Positions 41,468 through 52,984 of a stretch of DNA of 64,000 nt are shown here, piece after piece (positions within the stretch are counted from its first letter, which is position 1; every line of letters starts with the position of its first letter). The position numbers and the translations under genes were made by a program. Origin of the DNA: Onishia taeanensis (lineage in GTDB: Bacteria > Pseudomonadota > Gammaproteobacteria > Pseudomonadales > Halomonadaceae); contig NZ_FNCI01000005.1 in NCBI RefSeq assembly GCF_900100755.1, forward strand, positions 62,001-126,000, given 5' to 3'. Below the pieces are notes generated by a model, which was given only the letters and a program-made list of their open reading frames with translations, did no database searches and had not been told where the DNA came from.

Positions 41468-41851
41468 TCAGGACAGCGAGGTCGACTGCTTGCGAACGTC
41501 TTTTTCCAGACGCCGCCACATGCCATGAAGCTGGCGATGCAGAGTGTCATTATCCAGCTCATGAACGCCGCGCCGGGCCAGGACGATGATGTCCACGGCA
41601 GGTAGGCGATGCTGCTGGTGACGAATGGATTCACGCACTAGGCGCTTAAGACGGTTGCGATCGACGGCTCGTCGCACGGTCTTCTTGCTGAATACCATGC
41701 CAACTCGAGGGTGGCCAAGCGGGTTATGACAGGCGAGAGCCAGCATCCCCTTACCGTGAACCTTGAGTGATGCATGATCGAAGACGTGACGGTATTCCCC
41801 GGCGTTCAGCAGGCGCAGCGACCGGGGAAAGTCCTGATGGGGCAAGTGCAA
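41468..41851 (-). CDS. rnpA: Ribonuclease P protein component RnpA
   Basis: Protein subunit of RNase P, which matures tRNA 5' ends. The 127-aa protein contains the RNR signature (RRAVDRNRLKRLVRESIR) and the family start FPRSLRLLNAGEY. No ATG or GTG fits the N-terminus, so translation must begin at a TTG (41851, or 41845), 7 nt after the rpmH stop; coupling with rpmH would compensate for the weak start. Confidence 0.93.
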   Translation of the reverse strand: MHLPHQDFPRSLRLLNAGEYRHVFDHASLKVHGKGMLALACHNPLGHPRVGMVFSKKTVRRAVDRNRLKRLVRESIRHQQHRLPAVDIIVLARRGVHELDNDTLHRQLHGMWRRLEKDVRKQSTSLS

Positions 41852-41858
41852 TCCGAGA

Positions 41859-41993
41859 TCACGCGCTCAGACGCTTGCGACCCTTGGCACGACGACGTGC
41901 GAGGACGGCGCGACCATTCTTGGTGGCCATGCGTGCACGGAAGCCATGGTTACGCTTGCGCTTGAGGACGCTGGGCTGAAAGGTGCGTTTCAT
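41859..41993 (-). CDS. rpmH: 50S ribosomal protein L34
   Basis: 44-aa ribosomal protein L34, beginning [20 protein letters not shown], with the usual very basic composition. It starts at the ATG at 41993; the Shine-Dalgarno is weak (GGGA). It heads the leftward rpmH-rnpA-yidC set, divergent from dnaA. Confidence 0.98.
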   Translation of the reverse strand: MKRTFQPSVLKRKRNHGFRARMATKNGRAVLARRRAKGRKRLSA

Positions 41994-42561
41994 AACTATT
42001 GATTCCCACGTGGTTAATTGGACATGACGTCTAATTGGCGAAGCCCTGGCTCCGACGGGGAACCCGGGTAGATTCGGCTCAAGACCGGGAATTCTAGTGA
42101 ATTCGCCGTCTCGGTGCAATTTTTCCGTCGACTTCTGGCGGTCTTTTCTACCTGATCGACGCTGTCGCGGTATCGAGCGGCCTGCTACCCGATAGGCACA
42201 GCCAGGTGCTCAAAACGCCGTAGCAGCTTTAATAACTATTATTAGATCTTCTTACTGATGTTGTTATTAATAGTGGGGACAATATATGTGGATAAGTCAA
42301 AATATGTCATCTATTACAGTTTTTTATACTGAAGACAAGCCTGTGTGGAAACGGTCGATGCAGAGAGGAGAACCGGGGGACAGGCTGATGACAAGATCAA
42401 CGGCTGTCCACAACCCAAGGTTTCCCTCAGCGTCATGCAATGGTTCTTCAGGGAGAAGTTGAGATGTTGTCCACAGGGAGAAATCGATGCCGCGTCATGT
42501 GGATAACCCAAGCCTCGAACGCTACAATGCGGATCTTTCGTCAACCGGTTGGTGAGGTCGC
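41994..42561. other. rpmH-dnaA intergenic region, second candidate origin
   Basis: 568 bases without a gene. It has two perfect DnaA boxes on the minus strand (42287-42295 and 42498-42506), TTGTCCACA at 42467 with one mismatch, and CTGTCCACA at 42404 and TGTGGAAAC at 42344 with two. An AT-rich tract spans about 42229-42330; one 60-base line there has 18 G/C. In Pseudomonas an origin lies at this position. Promoters for dnaA and rpmH must also lie here, but I could not assign them. Confidence 0.65.
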
Positions 42562-44031
42562 GTGTCTGTCGCTCTTTGGCAACAATGTCTGGATTACCTG
42601 CAGGACGAACTGAGCTCCCAGCAGTTCAATACCTGGATCCGTCCTTTGCAGGCGGAGGAAGGGGAGTCCAACGAGCTTTGCCTGTTGGCCCCCAACCGCT
42701 TCGTGCGTGACTGGGTCAGTGACAAGTACGCCAAGCGCATCAGTGAATTGATGCGTGAACTGTCCCCGGCGAAGCCTCCTAAGGTGTCGTTGACCGTGGG
42801 CAGTCGACGTGCGGCGCCGGCGCCGCAGCCTCGTGAGCTTGGCAACCCGGTTTCCGCCGGGTCGCGCCCGGAACAAGCCGCACCGGCGGTGCATACGCCG
42901 CCGCGCGGGGATTACGCTGATGAGCGTGAGATCGATCAGATGCGTGACGAGGGCGCCCGGCGGCCTGCTGGCAGTACTCGTCAGGTTCAAGTCGAGGGTA
43001 GCCTCAAGCACCAGAGCGGCCTCAACCCCAACTTCACCTTCGAGACCTTCGTTGAGGGTAAGTCGAACCAGTTGGCCCGTGCCGCCTCCCGTCAGGTCTC
43101 CGAGAATCCTGGTGGCGCCTACAATCCGCTGTTTCTGTATGGCGGCGTGGGTCTGGGTAAGACGCACCTGATGCACGCGGTAGGCAACCAGTTGGCCGGC
43201 CGCAGCGAGAACGCCAAGGTGGTCTATCTGCATTCCGAGCGTTTCGTCGCCGATATGGTCAAGGCGCTGCAGCTCAATGCCATCAACGACTTCAAGCGCT
43301 TCTACCGCAGCGTGGATGCCCTGCTGATCGACGATATCCAGTTTTTCGCCGGCAAGGAGCGTTCCCAGGAAGAGTTCTTCCATACCTTCAATGCGTTGCT
43401 TGAAGGCGGCCAGCAGATGATCCTGACGTCTGACCGTTATCCCAAGGAAATCAGTGGGGTAGAGGAACGACTGAAGTCGCGGTTTGGTTGGGGACTGACG
43501 GTTGCCATCGAGCCGCCCGAGCTCGAGACCCGGGTGGCGATCCTGATGAAGAAGGCCGATCAGGCCAAGGTCGACCTGCCGCATGATGCCGCCTTCTTCA
43601 TTGCCCAGAAGATTCGCTCCAACGTGCGTGAGCTGGAAGGGGCCCTCAAGAAGGTCATCGCCGACTCCCATTTCATGGGCAAGACGATCACCCAGGATTT
43701 CATCCGCGAGTCCCTAAAGGACCTGCTGGCCCTGCAGGACAAGCAGGTGGGGGTCGACAACATCCAGCGCACCGTCGCCGAGTACTACAAGATCAAGCTG
43801 GCCGATCTGCTCTCCAAGCGCCGCTCGCGTTCGGTGGCGCGGCCGCGCCAGGTGGCCATGGCGTTGGCCAAGGAACTCACCAACCACAGCCTGCCGGAGA
43901 TCGGCGACGCCTTCGGCGGGCGTGATCACACCACGGTGCTGCATGCCTGCCGCAAGGTGCAGGCGTTGCAGGAAGAGAACGCGGACATCCGCGAAGATTA
44001 CAAGAACCTGTTGCGCCTGCTGACCAGCTGA
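42562..44031 (+). CDS. dnaA: Chromosomal replication initiator DnaA
   Basis: AAA+ initiator that binds DnaA boxes and opens oriC. The 489-aa protein has an N-terminal DnaB/DiaA-interaction domain (1-75), a variable Pro/Ala/Arg-rich linker (75-155), an AAA+ core with GGVGLGKTH (194-202), and a C-terminal domain with the DnaA signature [14 protein letters not shown]. It starts at GTG with GGTGAGG upstream. It is first in dnaA-dnaN-recF-gyrB. Confidence 0.99.
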   Translation: MSVALWQQCLDYLQDELSSQQFNTWIRPLQAEEGESNELCLLAPNRFVRDWVSDKYAKRISELMRELSPAKPPKVSLTVGSRRAAPAPQPRELGNPVSAGSRPEQAAPAVHTPPRGDYADEREIDQMRDEGARRPAGSTRQVQVEGSLKHQSGLNPNFTFETFVEGKSNQLARAASRQVSENPGGAYNPLFLYGGVGLGKTHLMHAVGNQLAGRSENAKVVYLHSERFVADMVKALQLNAINDFKRFYRSVDALLIDDIQFFAGKERSQEEFFHTFNALLEGGQQMILTSDRYPKEISGVEERLKSRFGWGLTVAIEPPELETRVAILMKKADQAKVDLPHDAAFFIAQKIRSNVRELEGALKKVIADSHFMGKTITQDFIRESLKDLLALQDKQVGVDNIQRTVAEYYKIKLADLLSKRRSRSVARPRQVAMALAKELTNHSLPEIGDAFGGRDHTTVLHACRKVQALQEENADIREDYKNLLRLLTS

Positions 44032-44092
44032 CGGCCGCCGACCGGTTACCTTCGCATCACGTCATCGAATTCAGGACAAGAGTGGAGCACAC

Positions 44093-45196
44093 ATGAAATT
44101 TTCCATCTCCCGCGAAGCCCTGCTGCGCCCCCTGGCGCTGGTCGCCGGCGTGGTCGAGCGTCGCCAGACCCTGCCAGTACTCTCCAATGTGCTGATCCAG
44201 GTCCAGGATACCCAGGTAGCCCTGACAGGCACCGATCTCGAGGTTGAGCTGATCGGCCGCACGGCCCCGACCCAGGTCGACGAGCCCGGTTCGGCCACGG
44301 TGCCAGCGCGCAAGCTGATGGATATCTGCAAGTCGCTGCCCGAGCAGTCAGAGATTCAGTTCGTACTGGAAGACGGCCGTGCCGTGCTGCGTAGCGGCCG
44401 CTCGCGCTTCACCCTGTCGACCCTGCCGGTGGCGGAATTCCCCAATATCGAAGACGGCCAGGGCAGCGTCGAGCTGAGCTTGCCGCGGGGGACACTCAAG
44501 CACCTGATCGACTCGACCTCCTTCGCCATGGCGCAGCAGGACGTGCGTTATTACCTGAACGGTATGCTGCTCGAGCTGCGTTCCAACCTGGTGCGTACCG
44601 TCTCCACCGACGGTCACCGTCTGGCGGTCTGCTCGCGTCCGGCCGACATCGACGTCGAGCCCGCTCAGAAGCTGATCGTGCCGCGCAAGGGTGTGCTCGA
44701 GCTGTCACGCCTGCTCGACGACAGCGACGAGCCGGTCAGCCTGACGCTCGGCTCCACGCATGTGCGGGCTCACACCGGTGAATTCACCTTCACCTCGAAG
44801 CTGGTCGACGGCAAATTCCCTGACTACGAGCGGGTGGTGCCGCGCAACGGTGACAAGGTGTTCATCGCCGACCGTGCCGAGCTGCGTCAGGTACTGTCGC
44901 GTACCTCGATTCTCTCCAACGAGAAGTATCGCGGCGTTCGGCTGCACCTCGAAGAGGGTAATCTGCGGGTCATGGCCAATAACCCCGAGCAGGAAGAAGC
45001 CGAAGAGAACGTGGCCATCGAGTATTCCGGACCGGCACTGGAAATCGGCTTTAATGTTGGCTATCTCATTGATGTTCTTGGAGTTCTCGACGAAGAGCGC
45101 GTCCAGATGACGCTGGCTGATCCCAACAGCAGTGCCCTCATGGAAGAGCCGGGCGGCGGCGATGCCATGTACGTCGTCATGCCGATGCGCCTCTGA
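44093..45196 (+). CDS. dnaN: DNA polymerase III sliding clamp (beta subunit)
   Basis: The beta clamp, a ring dimer that tethers DNA polymerase III. The 367-aa protein begins MKFSISREALLRPLALVAGV and ends in the conserved hydrophobic-pocket segment MYVVMPMRL. The ATG has GTGGAG at good spacing. It is 61 nt after dnaA. Confidence 0.99.
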   Translation: MKFSISREALLRPLALVAGVVERRQTLPVLSNVLIQVQDTQVALTGTDLEVELIGRTAPTQVDEPGSATVPARKLMDICKSLPEQSEIQFVLEDGRAVLRSGRSRFTLSTLPVAEFPNIEDGQGSVELSLPRGTLKHLIDSTSFAMAQQDVRYYLNGMLLELRSNLVRTVSTDGHRLAVCSRPADIDVEPAQKLIVPRKGVLELSRLLDDSDEPVSLTLGSTHVRAHTGEFTFTSKLVDGKFPDYERVVPRNGDKVFIADRAELRQVLSRTSILSNEKYRGVRLHLEEGNLRVMANNPEQEEAEENVAIEYSGPALEIGFNVGYLIDVLGVLDEERVQMTLADPNSSALMEEPGGGDAMYVVMPMRL

Positions 45197-45260
45197 TCTC
45201 TCCCTTCTCTGCACCACGGACCATGCCCGGTACCTTACCGGGCATCCCGGGAAGCATGTC

Positions 45261-46370
45261 ATGACCCTCGATCGACTCGCCTTCATGGGGCTCCGCAATC
45301 TGGCCAGTCTGGAGATGGCCCCGCAGCCGGGGATCAACGTCATCGTCGGGGCTAATGGCAGCGGCAAGACCAGCCTCCTCGAGGGAATTCATATCCTCGG
45401 CATGGGGCGCTCCTTTCGCACTCAGCAGCTCAAGCACGCCATCGATCATGGCGAGCAAGCGATGACCCTGCACGGCCGATTGGTGGGCGATCCTCCGCTT
45501 CCTTTAGGTATCCGGCGTCGCCGTGACCAGCCTGAGCTGGAAATGCGCATGGCCGGCGAGCGGGTGCCGCGGGTCTCTCAGTTGGTTGAGGCGCTTCCTC
45601 TGCAACTGATCAATCCCGATGCCTTTCGTTTGCTGGAGGGCTCTCCCTCGTCCCGCCGCGAGTTTCTCGACTGGGGCGTGTTTCACGTGGAACACGATTT
45701 CCTCGAGGCCTGGCGCCGCGTGCGGCGGGCGCTGAAACATCGGAATGCGCTGCTTAGGCGTGATAGAATGGACAGTCGTTCACTGGATGTCTGGGACCAC
45801 GAGTTGGCGCAGTGGAGTGAGCGGATTGACAGCTTGCGATATGCCTATATGGACGCCTTCCTGCCCGTCTTCGAGGACACGCTCGCCGAGTTGTTGCCGC
45901 TCCCTGACTTGAGCCTTCGCTATTCGCGAGGCTGGGATCGGCAGCGGACTCTGGCTCAGGTCCTGCAGCAGGGCCGGGAAAGCGATGCCCAGATGGGGTT
46001 TACCCAGCAGGGCCCGCAGCGGGCGGACTTGAAGCTTCGCGTGCAGCGCCGTCCGGCGGTAGAAGTACTGTCACGGGGCCAGCAGAAATTGGTGGTAAGC
46101 GCGCTGAAGCTGGCACAGGGACGATTGCTGGAGATGTCCACCGGGCGTACCTGCATTTATCTGATCGATGACCTGCCTGCCGAACTCGATGCCGAACACC
46201 GCCGTGTTTTCTGCCGGTGGTTGGAGTGCATGGACTGCCAGGTGTTCATCACTACTGTCGACCCCGATGTTCTCTCCGGGGTATGGCAGTCGACAACGCC
46301 AGTAGCAATGTTTCACGTGGAACATGGCCGGCTGGCGGCATACGGATTGAAAGACTTCACGACGGAGTAG
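45261..46370 (+). CDS. recF: DNA replication and repair protein RecF
   Basis: SMC-like ATPase of the RecFOR gap-repair pathway. The protein is 369 aa from the ATG at 45261, with Walker A GANGSGKT (30-37), the ABC signature-like VLSRGQQK, and a Walker B LIDDLPAELD. Two 16-base parS-like sites lie inside the coding sequence, each in the frame that encodes FHVEH (residues 141-145 and 351-355). gyrB follows after 3 nt. Confidence 0.97.
   Translation: MTLDRLAFMGLRNLASLEMAPQPGINVIVGANGSGKTSLLEGIHILGMGRSFRTQQLKHAIDHGEQAMTLHGRLVGDPPLPLGIRRRRDQPELEMRMAGERVPRVSQLVEALPLQLINPDAFRLLEGSPSSRREFLDWGVFHVEHDFLEAWRRVRRALKHRNALLRRDRMDSRSLDVWDHELAQWSERIDSLRYAYMDAFLPVFEDTLAELLPLPDLSLRYSRGWDRQRTLAQVLQQGRESDAQMGFTQQGPQRADLKLRVQRRPAVEVLSRGQQKLVVSALKLAQGRLLEMSTGRTCIYLIDDLPAELDAEHRRVFCRWLECMDCQVFITTVDPDVLSGVWQSTTPVAMFHVEHGRLAAYGLKDFTTE
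45679..45694. promoter_or_regulatory. parS-like site 1 (inside recF)
   Basis: TGTTTCACGTGGAACA, a complete match to the ParB target pattern TGTTYCACGTGRAACA. It encodes part of VFHVEH in RecF. Confidence 0.85.
46309..46324. promoter_or_regulatory. parS-like site 2 (inside recF)
   Basis: TGTTTCACGTGGAACA, identical to site 1, near the recF 3' end, encoding MFHVEH in the same frame. Confidence 0.85.
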
Positions 46371-48794
<2,424 letters not shown>

Positions 48795-48855
48795 CCGCCT
48801 GTTCAGCGCCGTGGGGCATAGGCACGCTTGCTCAGGACCTTGTTTTTAAGTCCAA

Positions 48856-48871
48856 GGTTTCACGTGGAACA
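48856..48871. promoter_or_regulatory. parS-like site 3 (downstream of gyrB)
   Basis: GGTTTCACGTGGAACA, one base from the consensus (first position), in the gyrB-gmhB convergent gap. Confidence 0.75.
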
Positions 48872-48897
48872 CGGCGCGGCACACGCTTCCCCTTAAT

Positions 48898-48929
48898 GAC
48901 ACGAGGCCGGCATTTGCCGGCCTCGTGTC
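48898..48929. terminator. Hairpin between convergent gyrB and gmhB
   Basis: A perfect 15-bp stem with a 2-base loop (gacacgaggccggca and its complement). No T-run follows on either strand, but the position between convergent genes suggests a 3' end structure for both. Confidence 0.65.
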
Positions 48930-48978
48930 GTTGGTGCTGGAAGAGGGGATGTTCTCAGCGCCTGGCGCTTGCCTCCCT

Positions 48979-49647
48979 TCAGGAGGCGGATGGGTGTTGT
49001 GGCGGTGTCTGCTCTGCAGCCAGGTTTGCGTCTTCATTGATGGCGGCATTTAGGTCGCCAGCAACGCCACTAGGCGCCAGACCTTTAGGCGCCTGAGTCT
49101 CATTGATCAACCAGTCCACGAAGGCGGCTAGGTCATCGAAGATCCTGGCATCCTGCAGTCCGTCTCCCTTGGCTTCGGTATCGCTTCCCTTGCCCGTACG
49201 AACCAGCACGCTGCGACAGCCAATGGCTTCTCCCGCCTGTAGATCGCGCAGGCTATCGCCTACCATCCAACTGCGCGCCAGATCCGAGAGACCAAGGCGA
49301 TCGCGGATAGTCTCGAGCAGGCCGGACTTGGGCTTTCGGCACTCACAGTTATCGGCGGGTTCATGGGGGCAGTAGACGATTTGCTCGATCTTGCCGCCGG
49401 CATCTTCCACCAAGGCATTCAGCCGGGTGTGAATGGCATTGACGACACTTTCATCGAAATAGCCCCTGCCGATACCTGATTGGTTGGTGGCGACCGCGAC
49501 GGTCCAGCCCGAGCGGCTTAGCCTGGCGATGGCGTCGATGGCGCTGGGGTAGGGCACCCATTCGTCGAGGGATTTTATGTACTGGTCGGAATCTTGGTTG
49601 ATGACGCCATCACGATCGAGAATGACAAGTTTTGGTGCAATGGGCAT
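48979..49647 (-). CDS. gmhB: D-glycero-beta-D-manno-heptose 1,7-bisphosphate 7-phosphatase
   Basis: HAD-family phosphatase in ADP-heptose synthesis for LPS. The 222-aa protein has the nucleophile motif LDRDGVIN, ATNQSGIGRGYF, the zinc-binding Cys/His set (CPHEPADNCECRKP) and MVGDSLRDLQAG. The C-terminal 35 residues after WLINE are an Ala/Pro/Ser/Gln-rich extension beyond the usual length. It lies apart from the other heptose genes, across glyQS. Confidence 0.93.
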   Translation of the reverse strand: MPIAPKLVILDRDGVINQDSDQYIKSLDEWVPYPSAIDAIARLSRSGWTVAVATNQSGIGRGYFDESVVNAIHTRLNALVEDAGGKIEQIVYCPHEPADNCECRKPKSGLLETIRDRLGLSDLARSWMVGDSLRDLQAGEAIGCRSVLVRTGKGSDTEAKGDGLQDARIFDDLAAFVDWLINETQAPKGLAPSGVAGDLNAAINEDANLAAEQTPPQHPSAS

Positions 49648-49693
49648 GATGGAGTGTCTCAGTGAGTAGGCTCAAAGGTTTAGTGTAGGTGGG

Positions 49694-49709
49694 TGTTTCA
49701 CATGGAACA
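49694..49709. promoter_or_regulatory. Degenerate parS-like site 4
   Basis: TGTTTCACATGGAACA: flanks match the consensus but the core is CACATG rather than CACGTG, so binding may be weak. Confidence 0.45.
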
Positions 49710-49744
49710 ACTGGAGGAAGGAATGCGCCGCGCATGGCCGAAAA

Positions 49745-49760
49745 TGTTCCACGTGAAACA
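49745..49760. promoter_or_regulatory. parS site 5 (canonical)
   Basis: TGTTCCACGTGAAACA, exactly the canonical bacterial parS 16-mer, in the gmhB-glyS gap. Confidence 0.9.
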
Positions 49761-49800
49761 AGAGCAAAGCGGAAGCTAAGAAAATGGCAGGAAATAAATA

Positions 49801-49827
49801 GGCCCGGCAATGATGCCGGGCCTTTTT
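49801..49827 (-). terminator. Terminator after glyS
   Basis: A 9-bp stem (ggcccggca / tgccgggcc, loop of 4) has T-rich sequence on both strands (TTTTT on plus, tatttattt on minus). It ends glyQS transcription and overlaps the edge of parS site 6. Confidence 0.75.
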
Positions 49828-49842
49828 GTTTCACGTGGAACG
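49827..49842. promoter_or_regulatory. parS-like site 6
   Basis: TGTTTCACGTGGAACG, 15 of 16 matches, 9 bases before the glyS stop codon. Confidence 0.8.
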
Positions 49843-49850
49843 CTAGGTTT

Positions 49851-51917
49851 TTACTGCTGCAGCTCAGCGATATCGGCCACACCCAGGAACAACCCTTGGA
49901 GGTTGGCGAGTAGCGCCAGACGATTGCGACGGACAGCATCGTCATCGGCCATCACCATCACCTCATCGAAGAAGCGGTCAACAGGCTCACGCAGGCTGGA
50001 TAGCGCATCTAGCGCCTCCGCGTAGCGAGCCTCGGCCAGCAGCGGCGTCACGGCGACGCGACGCGCTTCCAACGCTTCTGCCAGGGCATGTTCCGCAGGT
50101 TCCGCCAGCAGCTGGGTGTCGACGTGGGTCGAGCCGTCGTGCTCCTGCTTGGCCAGGATATTGGCCACTCGCTTGTTGGCTGCCGCCAGGGCGGCGGCTT
50201 CCTCACGCTGGCTGAAGGCATGCACGGCCTGCACGCGACGCGCGAAGTCCAGCGGCTTGGTGACCGGGCGCGCGCGCACGGCGAGATAGACCTCGACGGC
50301 GATGCCTTCATCCTGGGTCCAGGCGCGGAAACGGTCGCGCATGTAGTCGAATACGTCATCGACGAGCCCTTCGGCCTTGGGCAGGCCAGAATGCTGGGCC
50401 GCGGCCAGTTTGAGCAGCTCACGCAGGTCCAGGTCCAGCTCACCCTTGATCAGGATGTTGAGCACGCCGATGGCAGCACGGCGCAGGGCGAAGGGATCCT
50501 TGGCACCGGTGGGGCGCGCGCCGATACCGAAGATACCGGTCAGGGTGTCGAGGCGATCAGCCAGTGCCAGCGCCTGGCCGGTGCGGGTCTGCGGGATCAC
50601 ATCGCTGGCAAAACGCGGCAGGTACTGTTCGTAGAGAGCCTGGGCGACTTCCTCGGCTTCACCGTCTTGGCGGGCGTAGTAGCAGCCCATGATGCCCTGC
50701 AGCTCGGGGAACTCCAGCACCATCTCGGTGACCAGGTCGCACTTAGCGAGCTGGGTGGCGCGCTGCGCATGCTCGGCATCGCCGCCGATCCGTTCGGCGA
50801 TGAAGCTCGCCACCGGAACGCTGCGCGTGGCCTTGTCGGCCAGGGTGCCTAGTTGCTGCTGGAAGACGACGTTGCCGAGCCCCTCGCGGCGTGCCGCTAG
50901 TGGCATCTTGCGATCGATATCGTAGAAGAAGGCGGCGTCCGCCAAGCGGGGGCGGATCACCTTCTCATTGCCTTCGATCACCTGCTGAGGGTCACGGCTT
51001 TCGATATTGGCGATCGTGATGAACAGTGGCTTGAGACGGCCGTCGGCATCCAGTAGATGGAAGTATTTCTGGTTGGCCTTCATCGACGAAATCAGGCACT
51101 CCGGCGGTACTTCCAGGAAGCGCTCGTCGAAGCTGCCGGTCAGGGCCACCGGCCATTCCACCAGGCCGCTGACTTCGATCAGCAAGTCCTCATCGATCAC
51201 CGCCTCGGCATCCAGACACTCGGCCTCGGCCAGCACCTGCTCACGGATACGCTCGCGGCGGCGGTCGCGGTCGGCGAGCACATAGGCGTCTTCCAGGGCG
51301 CCGAGGTAATCATCGGCGTGGGCCAAGGTGATCGCCGCGGGGGCGTGGAAGCGGTGGCCGTAGGTGGTACGGCCGGCCTCTAGACCCAGAATATTGGCCT
51401 CTACGATCTCGCGACCGTAGAGCATCACCAGCCAGTGCACCGGACGCGAGAACTCGATGCGCGAGCTGCCCCAACGCATGTTCTTGGGTACCGGCAGGCC
51501 GTCGATGGCCTTGGCGATGATTGCCGGCAGCAGGGCGCTAACGGCTTCCCCCTGTTGTTGTTCGCGATAGCCGAGCCAGGTGCCCTTGGAGGTCTCGAGA
51601 TGGATGAGGTCATCGACGCTGACGCCGCAGGAGCGGGCGAAGCCTTCGGCGGCCTTGGTGGCGACGCCGTCCTTGAAGGCGGCGGCCAGTGCCGGGCCGC
51701 GGCGTTCGATCTCGCGGTTCGGCTGCTTGTCCGCCAGGCCATCGACCTGCACGGCGAGACGTCTTGGGGTGCCATAGGCACGTACCTCGGCGAAGGGCAC
51801 TTCGGCCTCGCTGAGGCCTTGGCGCAGGCTCTTGGCCAGTGCATCGGAGAGACTGTCGATGGCGCTCGGCGGCAGTTCCTCGACGCCGAGTTCGATCAGA
51901 AAGGTATCGGTGGCCAT
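49851..51917 (-). CDS. glyS: Glycyl-tRNA synthetase beta subunit
   Basis: Beta chain of the alpha2-beta2 bacterial glycyl-tRNA synthetase; it binds tRNA. The 688-aa length is normal. It begins MATDTFLIELGVEELPP and carries the RRGPALAAAF, RADVI-like SDVIPQTRTGQALALADRLDTL and C-terminal anticodon-binding DALSSLREPVDRFFDEVMVM segments. It is 3 nt after glyQ. Confidence 0.98.
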   Translation of the reverse strand: MATDTFLIELGVEELPPSAIDSLSDALAKSLRQGLSEAEVPFAEVRAYGTPRRLAVQVDGLADKQPNREIERRGPALAAAFKDGVATKAAEGFARSCGVSVDDLIHLETSKGTWLGYREQQQGEAVSALLPAIIAKAIDGLPVPKNMRWGSSRIEFSRPVHWLVMLYGREIVEANILGLEAGRTTYGHRFHAPAAITLAHADDYLGALEDAYVLADRDRRRERIREQVLAEAECLDAEAVIDEDLLIEVSGLVEWPVALTGSFDERFLEVPPECLISSMKANQKYFHLLDADGRLKPLFITIANIESRDPQQVIEGNEKVIRPRLADAAFFYDIDRKMPLAARREGLGNVVFQQQLGTLADKATRSVPVASFIAERIGGDAEHAQRATQLAKCDLVTEMVLEFPELQGIMGCYYARQDGEAEEVAQALYEQYLPRFASDVIPQTRTGQALALADRLDTLTGIFGIGARPTGAKDPFALRRAAIGVLNILIKGELDLDLRELLKLAAAQHSGLPKAEGLVDDVFDYMRDRFRAWTQDEGIAVEVYLAVRARPVTKPLDFARRVQAVHAFSQREEAAALAAANKRVANILAKQEHDGSTHVDTQLLAEPAEHALAEALEARRVAVTPLLAEARYAEALDALSSLREPVDRFFDEVMVMADDDAVRRNRLALLANLQGLFLGVADIAELQQ

Positions 51918-51920
51918 GGC

Positions 51921-52868
51921 TCAGGCGTCTCCTTGTTCGGCTAGCAGTTCGCGTTTCAGGGCGTCCGATGCCATCGGGAAGCCAGCGGCCTTGCGCGATT
52001 CGTAATAGGCATGGGCCACGTCACGGGCCATAGTGCGGACACGCAGGATGAAGCGCTGACGCTCGGTGACCGAGATGGCATGCCGGGCATCGAGCAGGTT
52101 GAAGGTATGGGAGGCCTTGAGCACCATCTCATAGGCCGGCAGCGGCAGGCCCGCCTCGAGCAGCTTGCTGCACTCGCGCTCTTGATAGTCGAAAGCGTCG
52201 AACAGGGTCGGCACATCGGCATGTTCGAAGTTGTAGGCCGACTGCTCGCGTTCGTTCTGCAGGTAGACATCGCCATAGGTGACGGTCGTGCCATCCGGGG
52301 CGATAGTCCAGACGAGGTCGTAGACGCTGTCGACGTCCTGCAGGTACATGGCGATGCGCTCGAGGCCGTAGGTCAGCTCGCCGGTCACCGGATAGCATTC
52401 GATGCCGCCGGCCTGTTGGAAGTAGGTGAACTGGGTCACCTCCATGCCGTTTAGCCACATTTCCCAACCCAGGCCCCAGGCGCCCAGGGTCGGAGATTCC
52501 CAGTTGTCTTCGACGAAGCGGATGTCGTGGACCAGCGGGTCGATGCCGAGACGCTCGAGAGAGCCGAGATAGAGATTCTGGAAGTCGGCCGGCGACGGCT
52601 TCATGACGACCTGGAACTGGTAGTAATGCTGCAGGCGGTTGGGGTTCTCGCCGTAGCGGCCGTCTGTCGGTCGGCGGGAAGGCTGAACGTAGGCAGCATT
52701 CCAGGTTTCCGGACCGATGGAGCGCAGGAAGGTGGCGGGGTGGAAGGTACCGGCACCGACTTCCATATCCAGCGGCTGCATGATGGCGCAGCCCTGTTCG
52801 GCCCAATATTGCTGCAGGGCGAGGATCAGGCCCTGGAAGGTTTTCACGTCTGGCGTCGACTGTGTCAT
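51921..52868 (-). CDS. glyQ: Glycyl-tRNA synthetase alpha subunit
   Basis: Class II catalytic alpha chain that forms glycyl-adenylate. The protein is 315 aa from the ATG at 52868. Typical segments are [45 protein letters not shown]-type wording of the family (here [15 protein letters not shown]), and [22 protein letters not shown]. It is divergent from hldD. Confidence 0.98.
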   Translation of the reverse strand: MTQSTPDVKTFQGLILALQQYWAEQGCAIMQPLDMEVGAGTFHPATFLRSIGPETWNAAYVQPSRRPTDGRYGENPNRLQHYYQFQVVMKPSPADFQNLYLGSLERLGIDPLVHDIRFVEDNWESPTLGAWGLGWEMWLNGMEVTQFTYFQQAGGIECYPVTGELTYGLERIAMYLQDVDSVYDLVWTIAPDGTTVTYGDVYLQNEREQSAYNFEHADVPTLFDAFDYQERECSKLLEAGLPLPAYEMVLKASHTFNLLDARHAISVTERQRFILRVRTMARDVAHAYYESRKAAGFPMASDALKRELLAEQGDA

Positions 52869-52984
52869 TGGTGAAGCACCGTTGGCCCATGAATTCAAGA
52901 ACTGCCAAGTATACAATCAGAGGTTAATCGGATATAGGCGCGTGGACGGATTGAGCCACGTGCCGGACATGATGGGGAATTGAC

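Noticed and set aside
41350-41634. A 94-aa frame at the usual yidD position
   Set aside because: It lacks the YidD cysteine/tyrosine pattern and overlaps rnpA in another frame.
42001-42018. CACGTG at 42006 in the rpmH leader as a parS site
   Set aside because: Flanks (TTCC and GTTA) do not match the parS pattern; it is only the 6-base core.
42541-42560. A tRNA or other structural RNA near dnaA or in the intergenic regions
   Set aside because: I found no cloverleaf with a GTTCRA-type T-loop in any intergenic region of the window.
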